A DNA stretch of 64,000 nt from Arthrobacter sp. zg-Y820 (GCF_030142155.1 NZ_CP126247.1:124001-188000); one strand, 5' to 3'. Positions 1 through 8,869 are shown, counted from the first letter of the stretch. Program-made: numbers and translations. The notes: a model not told the origin generated them from the letters alone.

Positions 1-294
1 CGGCAGCGCATTGCCGAGCTTGAACGCCGCCATGAATCGGTCCTGCTGAGCTGGAGCGCCTACGAGCTGGACGATTGGAAGGCCATGGAGAAGCCGGGGC
101 TGCAGGATGCGGCCAAGCCGGAAACCAGGGCGTTGCTGCGGGCGATGAAGGCAGCGGCGGCGCTCCGCCCGGCCGAGGGGTCGGCCGCGGCGCTGAGCGA
201 GGCTGAACTGGGCAACTACGGTGCCGCCGTCGCGGGGCTGGAAAAGGCCTGGGAGAGCGCTGAGGCAACAGCCGGGGGCGGGCAGGCCGCCTAG
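1..294 (+). CDS. 3' end of an unidentified gene (truncated by window edge)
   Basis: The frame is open from base 1 to a TAG at 292-294, so the true start lies outside the window. The visible 97 residues are charged and alanine-rich, beginning RQRIAELERRHE and ending GGGQAA. They look mostly helical, with a possible coiled coil. I recognise no catalytic motif and assign no function. The region shows the codon bias of the neighbouring real genes, which supports it being coding. Confidence 0.6.
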   Translation, partial: RQRIAELERRHESVLLSWSAYELDDWKAMEKPGLQDAAKPETRALLRAMKAAAALRPAEGSAAALSEAELGNYGAAVAGLEKAWESAEATAGGGQAA

Positions 295-342
295 CCGGAG
301 GAGCCGTTCGCGGGGACTTCGTCCGGCATCCGCTTAGGCCGG

Positions 343-924
343 TCAGCGGCGCACCCGATAGCGCAGGTGAAGCACCCGGTTGCCCTGTATCACCACGTCG
401 GGTTCCTCCAACAGGTGCTGGGCGTGGACCGACCCGAAGTAGCGCTTGCCGGACCCGAACACGACGGGTGCGACGTCCATGCGCACTTCGTCGACCATGC
501 CCGCGGCAAGCGCCTGGCCACCGACGTCGCCGGCGGCGACCTCGACAATGCGGTCACCCGCAAGCTCCTGCGCCCTCGCCACGGCCGCCTCGACGCCGTC
601 GACGAAATGGAACGGCGCCTCGGGGTCCCAGCCCTCGGGCTCCGGTCGGTGCGTCACGACAACCACATGATCGATTCCGCTGGGGGGCGTTCCGTCCCAG
701 CCGTCGGTCAGGTCGAAGACATGGCGGCCGGCGATGGTCGCCCCGACCCGGTCCCAATACGGCCGGGTGTAATCGTAGGACGCTTGCGACACCTTCAACT
801 CGCCGCTCTCGTCCAACGGCACGTCACCGCTGAGCAGCCAGTCGAACAGCGGTCCGGGCTGGTCGTTCCCGTCCGCGATGAAGCCGTCTACTGACACGGT
901 GCCGGACAGAACTACCTTGGCCAT
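343..924 (-). CDS. dihydrofolate reductase-like (RibD C-terminal domain) family protein
   Basis: A 193-residue protein of the RibD C-terminal/DHFR-like fold, cytosolic and probably NADPH-binding. Family hallmarks seen are the opening strand with GTVSVDGFIA (8-17), the central GATIAGRHVFD segment, AAGDVGGQAL and the late PVVFGSGKRYFG. Members are usually annotated only as 'dihydrofolate reductase family protein', and a role in folate or riboflavin synthesis is not implied. The ATG at 924 is chosen because AGAGGAG lies just upstream; the longer frame to 1005 has no ribosome binding site and no family similarity. It is a single gene, divergent from the GNAT gene. Confidence 0.85.
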   Translation of the reverse strand: MAKVVLSGTVSVDGFIADGNDQPGPLFDWLLSGDVPLDESGELKVSQASYDYTRPYWDRVGATIAGRHVFDLTDGWDGTPPSGIDHVVVVTHRPEPEGWDPEAPFHFVDGVEAAVARAQELAGDRIVEVAAGDVGGQALAAGMVDEVRMDVAPVVFGSGKRYFGSVHAQHLLEEPDVVIQGNRVLHLRYRVRR

Positions 925-1055
925 GGGTGCTCCTCTGCTTGAGGCCTGGGCACGTACGCAAGGCCCACGGTAGCGCCGTCGCCCCGCCCCGAACATCCCC
1001 TGCATTGCGAAGAGCCGAAAAACTCTGGACGGACCGGCGGTTTGGTGTCAGGCTC

Positions 1056-1376
1056 ATGGGCATGACCGGGCACAGCAGGGACGATGTTGACCTTTCCCGC
1101 AATTCCGAACAAAGCCGTTACGAGCTCCGAATAGGCGGTGAGCTGGTGGGCACGGCCGACTATGTCGAAGAGTCGGATTCAGTGGCCCTGACGCACACGG
1201 TGGTCGGGGTTCAGTGGCGGCATCAGGGGTATTCCTCGATGCTGGTGAAATTTGCCGTGGAAGACGTTATAGCGTCTGGGCGGCGGATCAAGCCTTATTG
1301 TTCCTACGCCGCGTCCTACCTGGGGAAACACCGGGAGTTCAGCCACCATGTGTCCTGGCCGCAGGCGGCCCGCTGA
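1056..1376 (+). CDS. small GNAT-family N-acetyltransferase (YjdJ type)
   Basis: A 106-residue protein of the short one-domain GNAT class. The core runs YELRIGGELVG, then a strand ending LTHTVV, then WRHQGYSSMLVKFAVED, which corresponds to the acetyl-CoA pyrophosphate loop, and ends PYCSYAASYLGKHREF. That order matches YjdJ-like acetyltransferases, whose substrates are unknown. Start options are ATG 1056 or ATG 1062; neither has a strong ribosome binding site. The frame extends upstream to 927, but that part is antisense to the reductase leader and is rejected. Confidence 0.8.
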   Translation: MGMTGHSRDDVDLSRNSEQSRYELRIGGELVGTADYVEESDSVALTHTVVGVQWRHQGYSSMLVKFAVEDVIASGRRIKPYCSYAASYLGKHREFSHHVSWPQAAR

Positions 1377-1413
1377 GGTTTCCGTACAGGAAATGCGGGA
1401 AGAAGGCGGATCA

Positions 1414-1438
1414 GCAGCGGGAAATAACTTTCCGCTGC
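1414..1438 (+). terminator. hairpin after the GNAT gene
   Basis: GCAGCGGGAAA and TTTCCGCTGC form a 10-bp stem with one bulged G and a TAAC loop, 38 bp after the GNAT stop. GTTAATTG follows instead of a real T-run, so this is a weak intrinsic terminator candidate. Confidence 0.4.
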
Positions 1439-1549
1439 GTTAATTGAAGCTGACTCCCCGCTCTGCATATGGGGGGAACGCAGAAGGGGGAGCCAGTAAA
1501 AATAGTATAGTTGCATCCGTCCGGAGAAACCAATCGGCGGGAGTCGCCC

Positions 1550-2281
1550 GTGGCAGTGTCTGCCAAAGCTTTTCAGAGCTGGCGCTCTATGATGGCTCCG
1601 CGCGAATCAACGGCGGACCTTTGCCGGATGGCGGGCATCAAACGCTCGACTTTGGCGCAGCAGCTGGTCCGCGGAAAAGTGTCGGAAACCACCGTCGTAC
1701 GGGTGGCCAGGGCCTGCGACCAAGATCCGGTGGCGGCACTCTCATACTTTGAGGAGTACCGGGATCTGCTGGCCGGTTCCCGCCCTCCGACCGCCGGCGA
1801 GCTGATCAGCCAGGTGTCCTACATCTGCATCCTGCAGCTGCTTGTGGCCCGAAGCCTGGAGCCGCTTCCGTCCCCCGGCGAGCTTCCTTCCCTGTGTTCC
1901 TATCCGCATCGGAACTCGGTGCGGGCCTGGTTTGAAGCCGTCGACCCCGGGGACCTGCGGCAGCAGCTCAGTGCCCGGAGCGGTGTGGCGCCGCAAAACC
2001 TCTCCGCCCAGCTCACCGCCGGCCGGCTGGCCACCGAGCTCGCCGTTGAAGCGGCCCGTCTGGCCGGGGTCTCGCTGACCAGCGGACTGGTGGCCACCGG
2101 CCTGCTCACTCCTGACGAGTGCGGCTGGCCGTTGAATGGGCGCGAGCGGGCACTGGCTGAGTTGTCCGACGCGGACCTGGTGTTTCTGGCACGGGACCGG
2201 CTGGATACTCTTGGGAAAGCGTTGAAGAAGTTCGAAAACGACGAGAAAAACAACTCAGCACTCTTGGAGCAATTGGGATGA
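1550..2281 (+). CDS. helix-turn-helix-like regulatory protein paired with a membrane protein
   Basis: A 243-residue soluble protein of no named family that I can identify. Residues near 20-65 (TADLCRMAGIKRSTLAQQL followed by VVRVARACDQDP) read like an XRE-type helix-turn-helix, and a second, weaker repeat of the same layout occurs near 150-190 (GVAPQNLSAQLTAGRLATE then VEAARLAGVS). This suggests two DNA-binding-like domains. The start is GTG 1550, preceded by GGGAG at 1539-1543 with 6-nt spacing; the upstream ATG at 1511 has no ribosome binding site. The stop overlaps the next gene as ATGA, implying translational coupling. Base composition is somewhat lower in GC than the surroundings. Function is inferred only. 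Confidence 0.65.
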   Translation: MAVSAKAFQSWRSMMAPRESTADLCRMAGIKRSTLAQQLVRGKVSETTVVRVARACDQDPVAALSYFEEYRDLLAGSRPPTAGELISQVSYICILQLLVARSLEPLPSPGELPSLCSYPHRNSVRAWFEAVDPGDLRQQLSARSGVAPQNLSAQLTAGRLATELAVEAARLAGVSLTSGLVATGLLTPDECGWPLNGRERALAELSDADLVFLARDRLDTLGKALKKFENDEKNNSALLEQLG

Positions 2282-3012
2282 CATTACAGTGGACCGCCTT
2301 CGGGGTCACGGCTTTCTTCGCCCTGCTTCGGGTGCCCGGCGTGATCCGGGGTGAAAACCGCGGCATATTTGCCGCCCTGGTCCTCATGGCATTGGCGGTG
2401 GCGCTTGGCATTCCCTTCTTTTACCTTTCGCTGGATGCGCTGCTGGGTGGAGTGAACATTACGAATCTAGTCATCCGGTACTCGCTGTTTGCCATCTTTC
2501 TGATCCTCGGCCTCAAACTTGCCGCCGCCTTTAACTCGCCACGCGCCCGCTGGCTGATCGGCGGACCCGTGGGGCTGAGCGTCCTGGCGGCGGCTGTGGC
2601 GGCAGCGGCCGTGCTCTTCGTCATCAGCGACCTGCCGGAATCTTCCACGGCCCTTGAGGCGTATCGGGGCCAGAACACCGTCCTGGCGTACAGCGACGTC
2701 GGAAGGGTCTACACGGCTTATGTTGCGGCGTGCCTGGCACCTGCCCTGTCCGCCTACGCGGCTGATTCCCGACGGCGATGGGATATCCGGCTCAGTGCCG
2801 GTCTCATTTCACTCGGAATGGCGGCTGTCGTCATCCACTCCCTGCTAAGCGTGGCGCTGTGGGGCCTGGAGCGGGGTGCCTGGGACTTCCTGCTGAACTA
2901 TGGGGCAGTCATCGTGGTAGCGCTTGGGCTGACCATCATGTGGAACTCACGCCGGGTTGCCAAAAAGAACCCGGAGCTCGGCTCACTGGCGACGGTATTG
3001 GGTTCCAGATAA
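2278..3012 (+). CDS. multi-pass membrane protein coupled to the HTH-like gene
   Basis: A 244-residue integral membrane protein with about seven hydrophobic segments, near residues 4-20, 28-50, 60-82, 93-117, 145-160, 172-195 and 205-220. It has a short basic tail, NSRRVAKK. It starts inside the stop codon of the HTH-like gene (ATGA), so the two are probably made together. The layout resembles the hydrophobic half of actinobacterial MAB_1171c/DUF6545-type proteins, which are often found beside XRE regulators, but I cannot confirm that family by eye. Transport substrate or signal is unknown. Confidence 0.65.
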   Translation: MTLQWTAFGVTAFFALLRVPGVIRGENRGIFAALVLMALAVALGIPFFYLSLDALLGGVNITNLVIRYSLFAIFLILGLKLAAAFNSPRARWLIGGPVGLSVLAAAVAAAAVLFVISDLPESSTALEAYRGQNTVLAYSDVGRVYTAYVAACLAPALSAYAADSRRRWDIRLSAGLISLGMAAVVIHSLLSVALWGLERGAWDFLLNYGAVIVVALGLTIMWNSRRVAKKNPELGSLATVLGSR

Positions 3013-3110
3013 AGAATTGGTATCGGGCATTCACATTTTCATCATCCTGTGTCAGAATTATGATTATGTAACATCCGCTGCCTGTGGGGGGTCAGCGTGA
3101 GGTTACGACC

Positions 3111-3139
3111 GAAGCCAGCGGATTATGTCCGCTGGCTTC
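3111..3139. terminator. 12-bp perfect hairpin
   Basis: GAAGCCAGCGGA, loop TTATG, TCCGCTGGCTTC: a perfect 12-bp stem about 100 nt after the membrane-protein stop. It is followed by GTTGTATC, a poor T-tract. It may be a terminator or part of a short separate transcript. Confidence 0.55.
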
Positions 3140-3177
3140 GTTGTATCCGTTCACTGGAATAACGGTGGACGCATCAA

Positions 3178-3215
3178 GCGGGAGCTGCCGGGTCACCGGG
3201 AGCTCCCGCTTTATT
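3178..3215 (+). terminator. intrinsic terminator between convergent genes
   Basis: GCGGGAGCT and AGCTCCCGC form a 9-bp stem around an inner CCGG/CCGG pair, followed by TTTATTCATTT on the plus strand. It ends the plus-strand unit before the convergent ptsH. Confidence 0.65.
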
Positions 3216-3239
3216 CATTTACCGTCGAATGCGGCGCTC

Positions 3240-3515
3240 TTACGCGTCGAGGTCGGTTTCCAGGATTTTAACCAGGGCGTCGAGGGCGTCGTCGGCGCCT
3301 TCGCCCTCGGCGCGCAGCACCACTACGTCACCGTTCGACGCCCCCAGGCTCATCAGCGAGAGCATGCTGGCTGCGTCCATTGCTTCCTCGGCAGGCTCCC
3401 CCTCCATCGCAATGGTGACGTCCACGGGCTGCGCCGCCGCGGCCTCGGCGAAGATCGATGCCGGGCGTGCGTGCAGGCCCACGCGGCTGGCAATTGTGGC
3501 TTTCCGTTCTGGCAT
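3240..3515 (-). CDS. ptsH: phosphocarrier protein HPr
   Basis: A 91-residue protein that carries phosphate from Enzyme I to sugar-specific EIIA domains in the cytosol. The active histidine is His15 in GLHARPA. The region around 50-58 (SMLSLMSLGA) corresponds to the conserved regulatory-serine helix of Gram-positive HPr; whether an HPr kinase acts here cannot be seen. It is the last gene of the minus-strand fruK-fruA-ptsI-ptsH group, 70 bp after ptsI. Length is typical. Confidence 0.95.
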   Translation of the reverse strand: MPERKATIASRVGLHARPASIFAEAAAAQPVDVTIAMEGEPAEEAMDAASMLSLMSLGASNGDVVVLRAEGEGADDALDALVKILETDLDA

Positions 3516-3585
3516 TGGGATTCCTTCCGGTTGTACTCATGATGTGGTGGATGGGAGATGGCCGCACCGGGTGGCGGGGAAGCTG

Positions 3586-5295
3586 TCACAGGCCCAGCTC
3601 TTCCAGTCGGCTGAGCCGGCTGCGCACGGCGGTCCGCGCCTCGGCAGCTGAGGCGGCGGCCAGCGCAACAGAGGCCAGCTCCCGCGCTTCGCTGATGGTG
3701 ACGGAGGCCAGGACCGCCCCCACGCCCGCCAACGCCCGCGGTGTCATGGACAGCGTATTCACGCCCAGCCCGGCCAGCACGACGGCAAGGGCAGGGTCCG
3801 CCGCTGATTCGCCGCAGACGCCCACATTCCTGGGTGCTGACCGGGCGTCCGGCCCCGCCGCGGCCTCGGCGGCGCGGGCGCCGTCGACAGTGCTCTTGAT
3901 CAGCTGCAGGACTGCGGGCTGCCAGGGGTCGTTCAGGGTTGCCAGGGGTCCAAGCTGCCGGTCTGCTGCCATCGTGTACTGAGTGAGGTCGTTGGTGCCG
4001 AGCGAGGCGAAACGCACCTTGGCCAGAATCGCCGACGCCATGACGGCCGCGGCCGGGACCTCTATCATTACGCCGGGAACGGCCAGCCCTGCGGCGGTGC
4101 ACTTGACCGCAAAGTCGGCGGCTTCCTCCGCCGTCGAAATCATTGGCGCCATCACCCAGACGTCGGCCTCGTGGGCGCCCCCGGCGATGGCGATCGCCTC
4201 CAGCTGCCGGCCCAGCACGCCCGGGGAGGTGCTGTCGGTGCGGTACCCCCGCACCCCCAGCGCCGGGTTGGGTTCGGTGGTGTCGGTGAGGAACGGCAGC
4301 GGTTTGTCGGCGCCGGCATCCAAGGTGCGGACCACCACCTTTCGGCCGGGAAAGGCGTCAAAGACAGCTCCGTAGGCCTCTACCTGCTCCTCCACGCTGG
4401 GCTCGGATTCCCGCCCCAAAAAACAGAATTCCGTGCGCAGCAGGCCGATGCCCTCGGCCCCCGCGACGGCGGCGGCGCGGGCATCCTTGCCGGAACCCAC
4501 GTTGGCGAGCAGCGGAACGCGGTAGCCGTCCGACGTCGTGCCCGTTCCGCTGAACGGCGGCAGGGAAACCCGGGACGCGTACTTCTGCGCCGCCTCCCGC
4601 TCGGCGGTGCCGGGGTCCACGATGACGGTGCCCGAAGCCCCGTCCAGATACAGGCTGGCGCCGTCGGTTATGGATTCGGCGTCCACCGCACCGACCACTG
4701 CCGGCAGCCCCAGGGAGCGGGCCAGAATGGCGGTGTGGGACTGCGGACCGCCGCCCGAGGTGACCAGGCCGATCACCTTGGCGGGATCGAGCGTGGCCGT
4801 GTCCGCCGGAGCCAGTTCGTCGGCGGTCAGGATGAACGGAACGTCGGAATCCGGGATTCCGGGGGCAGGAAGCCCGTCCAGCCGGGCGACGATCCGGGAC
4901 CGGACGTCCAGGACATCCTGGGTGCGCTCGGCCATGTAGCCGCCCAGGCTCTGCAGCATTGCCGCCACTTCCAGCCCGGCCTCCCACACCGCCCGGTCCG
5001 GAGCCATGCCGGCATTGATGTGCTTGCCGGCGGCCTTGAGCAGCATCGGGTCCGTGGCCATCATGGCCGTTGCATCCAGCACGGCTTTGGCGTCGCCGGA
5101 GGCCGTTTGGGCACGGTGCCGCAAGTCAGCGCGCACCTCTTCGGCAGCATCCTTCAGGCGGGCCTTTTCGCCATCAACCGTGCTGTCCGCCCCGAACCTG
5201 GCGTCAGTCGGCGGCTCGGGCACCGGCGGCGGCATCCGCAGTGAGGGGCCCAGCACCCGCCCGGCACTGACTCCGATTCCCTTGATGGTCCGCAT
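3586..5295 (-). CDS. ptsI: phosphoenolpyruvate-protein phosphotransferase (PTS Enzyme I)
   Basis: A 569-residue cytosolic enzyme that takes phosphate from phosphoenolpyruvate and passes it to HPr. The phosphohistidine His187 sits in GGGPQSHTAILARS. The barrel domain shows GIGLLRTEF (282-290), LGTNDLTQYTMA (432-443) and the catalytic cysteine Cys494 in GVCGES. The ATG start is preceded by GGAGAGG. The gene lies 30 bp downstream of fruA, so general and fructose-specific PTS components are co-transcribed. Length and domain order are normal. Confidence 0.96.
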   Translation of the reverse strand: MRTIKGIGVSAGRVLGPSLRMPPPVPEPPTDARFGADSTVDGEKARLKDAAEEVRADLRHRAQTASGDAKAVLDATAMMATDPMLLKAAGKHINAGMAPDRAVWEAGLEVAAMLQSLGGYMAERTQDVLDVRSRIVARLDGLPAPGIPDSDVPFILTADELAPADTATLDPAKVIGLVTSGGGPQSHTAILARSLGLPAVVGAVDAESITDGASLYLDGASGTVIVDPGTAEREAAQKYASRVSLPPFSGTGTTSDGYRVPLLANVGSGKDARAAAVAGAEGIGLLRTEFCFLGRESEPSVEEQVEAYGAVFDAFPGRKVVVRTLDAGADKPLPFLTDTTEPNPALGVRGYRTDSTSPGVLGRQLEAIAIAGGAHEADVWVMAPMISTAEEAADFAVKCTAAGLAVPGVMIEVPAAAVMASAILAKVRFASLGTNDLTQYTMAADRQLGPLATLNDPWQPAVLQLIKSTVDGARAAEAAAGPDARSAPRNVGVCGESAADPALAVVLAGLGVNTLSMTPRALAGVGAVLASVTISEARELASVALAAASAAEARTAVRSRLSRLEELGL

Positions 5296-5325
5296 CAGTG
5301 TGCCTCTCCATGGGTAAGGGGTGCG

Positions 5326-7488
5326 TTACGCAACGACCGGCTCCTCGGTTTTCTTGGAGGTCGTGAGCCGCTTGAGGGCCACGTACATCAACCCGCCGGC
5401 AACCATTCCGGCGAGAATGGCAACAATAAACATCAGCACGTTGCCGATCGCGAAGAAGACGAAGATCCCGCCGTGCGGTGCCTGCGACGTGACGCCGGCA
5501 GCCATGCAGATGGCCCCTGCAACGGCGCCGCCGACCATGGAGGACGGGATCACCCGGAAGGGGTCCGCTGCGGCGAACGGAATGGCGCCCTCGGAAATGA
5601 ACGCCGCACCGAGCAGCCACGCGGCCTTGCCGTTCTCCCGCAGGGCCATGCTGAACTGCTGCTTGTCAACGACGGTGGCCAGGGCCATGGCCAGCGGGGG
5701 CACCATGCCCGCAGCCATCACGGCGGCCATGATCTGCCATGGGGCCTGGTTCTCGAAGCTGCCCTCGCCGAGCCCGGCAACCGCAAAGGCGTACGCCACC
5801 TTGTTGATGGGCCCGCCCAGGTCCGATCCCATCATCAGGCCCAGGACAATGCCCAGGACGATGGCGGCTGCCCCGGACAGGCCGGACAGCCAGTCGTTCA
5901 GGGCAAGAGTGAGCCCGGCGATGGGCCCGCCGAGGACCAGAATCATCAGCCCGGAGGCTATGAGGGAGGTTATCAAGGGAATAATCACCACCGGCATCAG
6001 ACCGCGCAGCCAGGTTGGCACCCCCCAGCTGCCCACCCATTTGGCGACAAACCCGGCCAGCAGGCCGCCGATCAGGCCGCCGATGAACCCGGCATCCATG
6101 AACAGCGCGACGGCACCGGCAGTGAACCCGGGGGCGATGCCCGGGCGGTCGGCCAGGGCGTAGGCAATGTAGCCGGCCAGCGCCGGAACGAGGAAGCCCA
6201 GCGACAGGTTGCCGATTTTCCAGAAGACGGCGCCCAAATAGCCCAGCAGCCCTTCGGGGCCGGGGGAGAAGAGGGTGTTGCCGTCCAGGATGACGTCGCC
6301 CGTCAGGACATCGTCATCGTTGGCGAGCGAGAGCTCGTAGCCGCCGAGCAGGAACCCCAGGGCAATGAGCAGGCCGCCGCCGGCCACGAAGGGAATCATG
6401 TAGCTGACGCCGGTGAGCAGCGCACGCTTGATCTGGCTGCCGAAGCCCTCGCCCTCACCGCCCTGGGAGGCGCGTTCCTCGCCGCCGTCCCCGCCGCCGG
6501 CAACCTTGCGGGAATTGGGGTCCTGGGCCGCGGCAATGGCTTCGTCGATCATGACCCCGGGCTCATCGATGCCCCGCTTGACCGGGCCGCTGACCAGCGG
6601 CAGCCCGGCGAACCGGCCCTTGTCGCGGACGTCGACGTCGGTCGCGAAAATGACGGCGTCGGCGTTCCGGATAACCGAGGAATCCAGGGGCGTTGACCCG
6701 GCCGACCCCTGCGTCTCCACCTGCAGGTCGATTCCGCGTTCCGCTGCCGCTGCCGCCAGCGAATCCGCGGCCATGTAGGTGTGGGCGATTCCGGTGGGGC
6801 ACGCCGTGACAGCGACCAGGCGCCTGATCGTGCCGCCGGCGGCCTGGCCGCCGGTTTGGTCAGCGGGTTCACTGCCGCGGCCATTCCCCCCGCCGCCGGC
6901 CGCAGCTCCGGATTCGGGGCCGCCTGCGGTGTGGGCGCCGCCAGTGCCACCTGCGGCTGCACTGGCCCCGGCTGCACTGGCGCCGGTGACGCCGGCTGCG
7001 CCCGACGACGTTCCCGCCTGCGATTCCGGCACGGGACCCAGGCCCAGGGCGCCGTCCACCAGGTTGACGATTTCCTGCGGAGACTGCGCGGTCCGCAGTG
7101 CCCCGGTGAAATTCTTCTTGATCAGGGATCGGGCCAATTTGGCCAGCAGCTGCAGGTGTTCTTGGTCAGCGCCTTCCGGTGCGGCGATGAAAAAGACGAT
7201 GTCCGCCGGACCGTCCTTGGCGCCCCAGTCCACCGGAGGATTGATGCGGGCCATGGCCAGCGTGGCTTGGGTGACGGCCGAGGAGCGGCAGTGCGGAATG
7301 GCGATGCCGCCGGGAACGCCCGTGGCAGTCTTGGCTTCACGTGCCATGGCATCCGAATAAAGCTCGTCGAAGCTGGTGGCGCGGCCGCCTGACACGACAT
7401 TCCTGACCAGGTGCCGGATCACTTCGGCACGCTCAGTCCCCAGGTCCTGGTCAAGTGTGACCAACTCAGGTGTGATGAGTTCAGACAT
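5326..7488 (-). CDS. fruA: fructose-specific PTS transporter EIIABC
   Basis: A 720-residue fused permease that imports fructose as fructose 1-phosphate. EIIA occupies about 1-150, with phospho-His66 in GGIAIPHCR. A glycine/alanine/serine-rich flexible linker spans about 155-218. EIIB occupies about 220-315, with phospho-Cys230 in TACPTGIAHTYMA. The membrane EIIC domain occupies about 350-700. Domain order is A-B-C. The start overlaps the fruK stop by one base (TAATG) behind AGGAGCAAGAC, so translation is coupled. The linker is long and low-complexity. Confidence 0.95.
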   Translation of the reverse strand: MSELITPELVTLDQDLGTERAEVIRHLVRNVVSGGRATSFDELYSDAMAREAKTATGVPGGIAIPHCRSSAVTQATLAMARINPPVDWGAKDGPADIVFFIAAPEGADQEHLQLLAKLARSLIKKNFTGALRTAQSPQEIVNLVDGALGLGPVPESQAGTSSGAAGVTGASAAGASAAAGGTGGAHTAGGPESGAAAGGGGNGRGSEPADQTGGQAAGGTIRRLVAVTACPTGIAHTYMAADSLAAAAAERGIDLQVETQGSAGSTPLDSSVIRNADAVIFATDVDVRDKGRFAGLPLVSGPVKRGIDEPGVMIDEAIAAAQDPNSRKVAGGGDGGEERASQGGEGEGFGSQIKRALLTGVSYMIPFVAGGGLLIALGFLLGGYELSLANDDDVLTGDVILDGNTLFSPGPEGLLGYLGAVFWKIGNLSLGFLVPALAGYIAYALADRPGIAPGFTAGAVALFMDAGFIGGLIGGLLAGFVAKWVGSWGVPTWLRGLMPVVIIPLITSLIASGLMILVLGGPIAGLTLALNDWLSGLSGAAAIVLGIVLGLMMGSDLGGPINKVAYAFAVAGLGEGSFENQAPWQIMAAVMAAGMVPPLAMALATVVDKQQFSMALRENGKAAWLLGAAFISEGAIPFAAADPFRVIPSSMVGGAVAGAICMAAGVTSQAPHGGIFVFFAIGNVLMFIVAILAGMVAGGLMYVALKRLTTSKKTEEPVVA

Positions 7489-8519
7489 TAGTCTTGCTCC
7501 TTAGTGGATGCAGCCTCTGCGGAATCATGGTGCGGCGCTGAAACCGGGCCCGCTATTTCAGTCACGGTCACGGCGCCGGGATCGGTTTGGGCGAGAGTGG
7601 GTACCGTGGTGCCCGGCAGCGCTGCGGCCGCCGCCCCGTGGGCAACAGCTTGGCGCAGACAGTCCCGCGGCGGGGCACCGGCGACGTCGGCCAACAGGAA
7701 GCCCGCCAGCGCCGAGTCCCCGGCGCCGACGGTTGAAACAGCCTCAACGGGCGGCCGGGTGGCCTGCCAAGCACCCTCGGCAGTGACCAGCAGCGCTCCC
7801 TTGGGCCCCAGGGTGGCCAGAACCGCCCCGACCCCCCGGGCGATCAGGGTTCGCGCCGCAGAGACAGCCAGCGAAGGATCCTGTTCGAGCTCATCCTCTG
7901 TGCCGATGCCCGTCACTTCCGCCAGCTCCTCCGCATTCGGCTTCAGCAGGTCCGGTGCGGCGTTATGGAGGAGCGCCCCGAGGAGCGGAGCACCGGAGGA
8001 ATCAATGGCTATCCGCGGCGCCCGTTCGCCGAAGCGCTGCCGGACGGCATGGGCCACGAGGGCATAGACATCCGGTGAGGCGCCCGGCGGGAGGGAACCG
8101 GCGAGCACCAGCCAGGACGCCGGGGAGCCGTCCTCTCCGGCCGCGCACGTCGTGACCAGCAGGGAAATAAGACCTTCCTGTTCCTCGGCATTGAGGGGAG
8201 GCCCCGGCATGTTGATCTTGGTTGTGGTTCCGTCCGGTTCGGTGAGCGTGATGTTGCTCCGGAGCCTGGCCGGGATGGGGAAGTTCGCGTAGCTGACACC
8301 GGCGGTGCGGAGCCCGGTCATCACCGGGTCGTTGTCCTGGCCGGGAAGGACGGCAACGGATTGGAGGCCGGATGCCGTCAGCGCCCGGCACACGTTGACA
8401 CCCTTGCCGCCGGGATCCTCGCTGATGGCAGCGGCGCGCTGAACGGCGCCGCGGACCAGCGTGCCGGGCAGCACGACTGTCCGGTCCAAACTGGGATTGA
8501 CGGTGAGGGTGACGATCAT
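7488..8519 (-). CDS. fruK: 1-phosphofructokinase
   Basis: A 343-residue PfkB-family kinase that converts the fructose 1-phosphate delivered by FruA to fructose 1,6-bisphosphate. Seen are the opening TLTVNPSLDRT, the sugar-binding GGKGVNV (37-43) and the C-terminal anion-hole/catalytic VGAGDSALAGFL. The start is placed at ATG 8519 because the family begins MIVTLTVNP; the frame extends to 8717 without similarity. The ribosome binding site is weak (GGTGG). It is the first gene of the operon, and no DeoR-type FruR gene lies beside it as is often seen. Confidence 0.93.
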   Translation of the reverse strand: MIVTLTVNPSLDRTVVLPGTLVRGAVQRAAAISEDPGGKGVNVCRALTASGLQSVAVLPGQDNDPVMTGLRTAGVSYANFPIPARLRSNITLTEPDGTTTKINMPGPPLNAEEQEGLISLLVTTCAAGEDGSPASWLVLAGSLPPGASPDVYALVAHAVRQRFGERAPRIAIDSSGAPLLGALLHNAAPDLLKPNAEELAEVTGIGTEDELEQDPSLAVSAARTLIARGVGAVLATLGPKGALLVTAEGAWQATRPPVEAVSTVGAGDSALAGFLLADVAGAPPRDCLRQAVAHGAAAAALPGTTVPTLAQTDPGAVTVTEIAGPVSAPHHDSAEAASTKEQD

Positions 8520-8869
8520 TGAACCACCATTATTCGAGATCCTGGGGGTGCCGCGGATCGCCTCTGCGGTGGGCGCTCTGCGGCGCAGTTGCGGGGAGGG
8601 AACCAAGGGCAGGGGCTCGGCGGGGTCGGACGGGGCTCCGTGGTGAGGCCCCTCCAAGGGCGTGGAGGACAAAACATGAACACCTGCAATCTGTGGCCTA
8701 TGCCACGTCTGGTGCACTCAATTGACTGTATTTTGGTTGATCGGTGATTGCAATGGGCTGCCATCCCAGCGCCCTCCGGGGGTCCAAACGGGCGGATTCA
8801 TGAGGGTTGATGCGGGTTTACCGGGTAGGTGACACTGATCGTGCGGGCTCTCATGGCTAAGGTGGGGGC
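8520..8869. other. 350-bp divergent intergenic region
   Basis: No gene is seen. It holds a promoter candidate for the fru operon (8725-8753), implying a fru leader of about 200 nt. The esterase ribosome binding site (AAGGTGGGGGC) is at its right end. I found no recognisable riboswitch in the long fru leader. Confidence 0.6.
8725..8753 (-). promoter_or_regulatory. candidate sigma-70-type promoter for fruK-fruA-ptsI-ptsH
   Basis: Read on the minus strand, TTGCAA (-35, 8753-8748) is followed after 17 bp by TACAGT (-10, 8730-8725). AT-rich sequence around it (CCGATCAACCAAAATAC) could hold a fructose-responsive operator. Confidence 0.5.
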
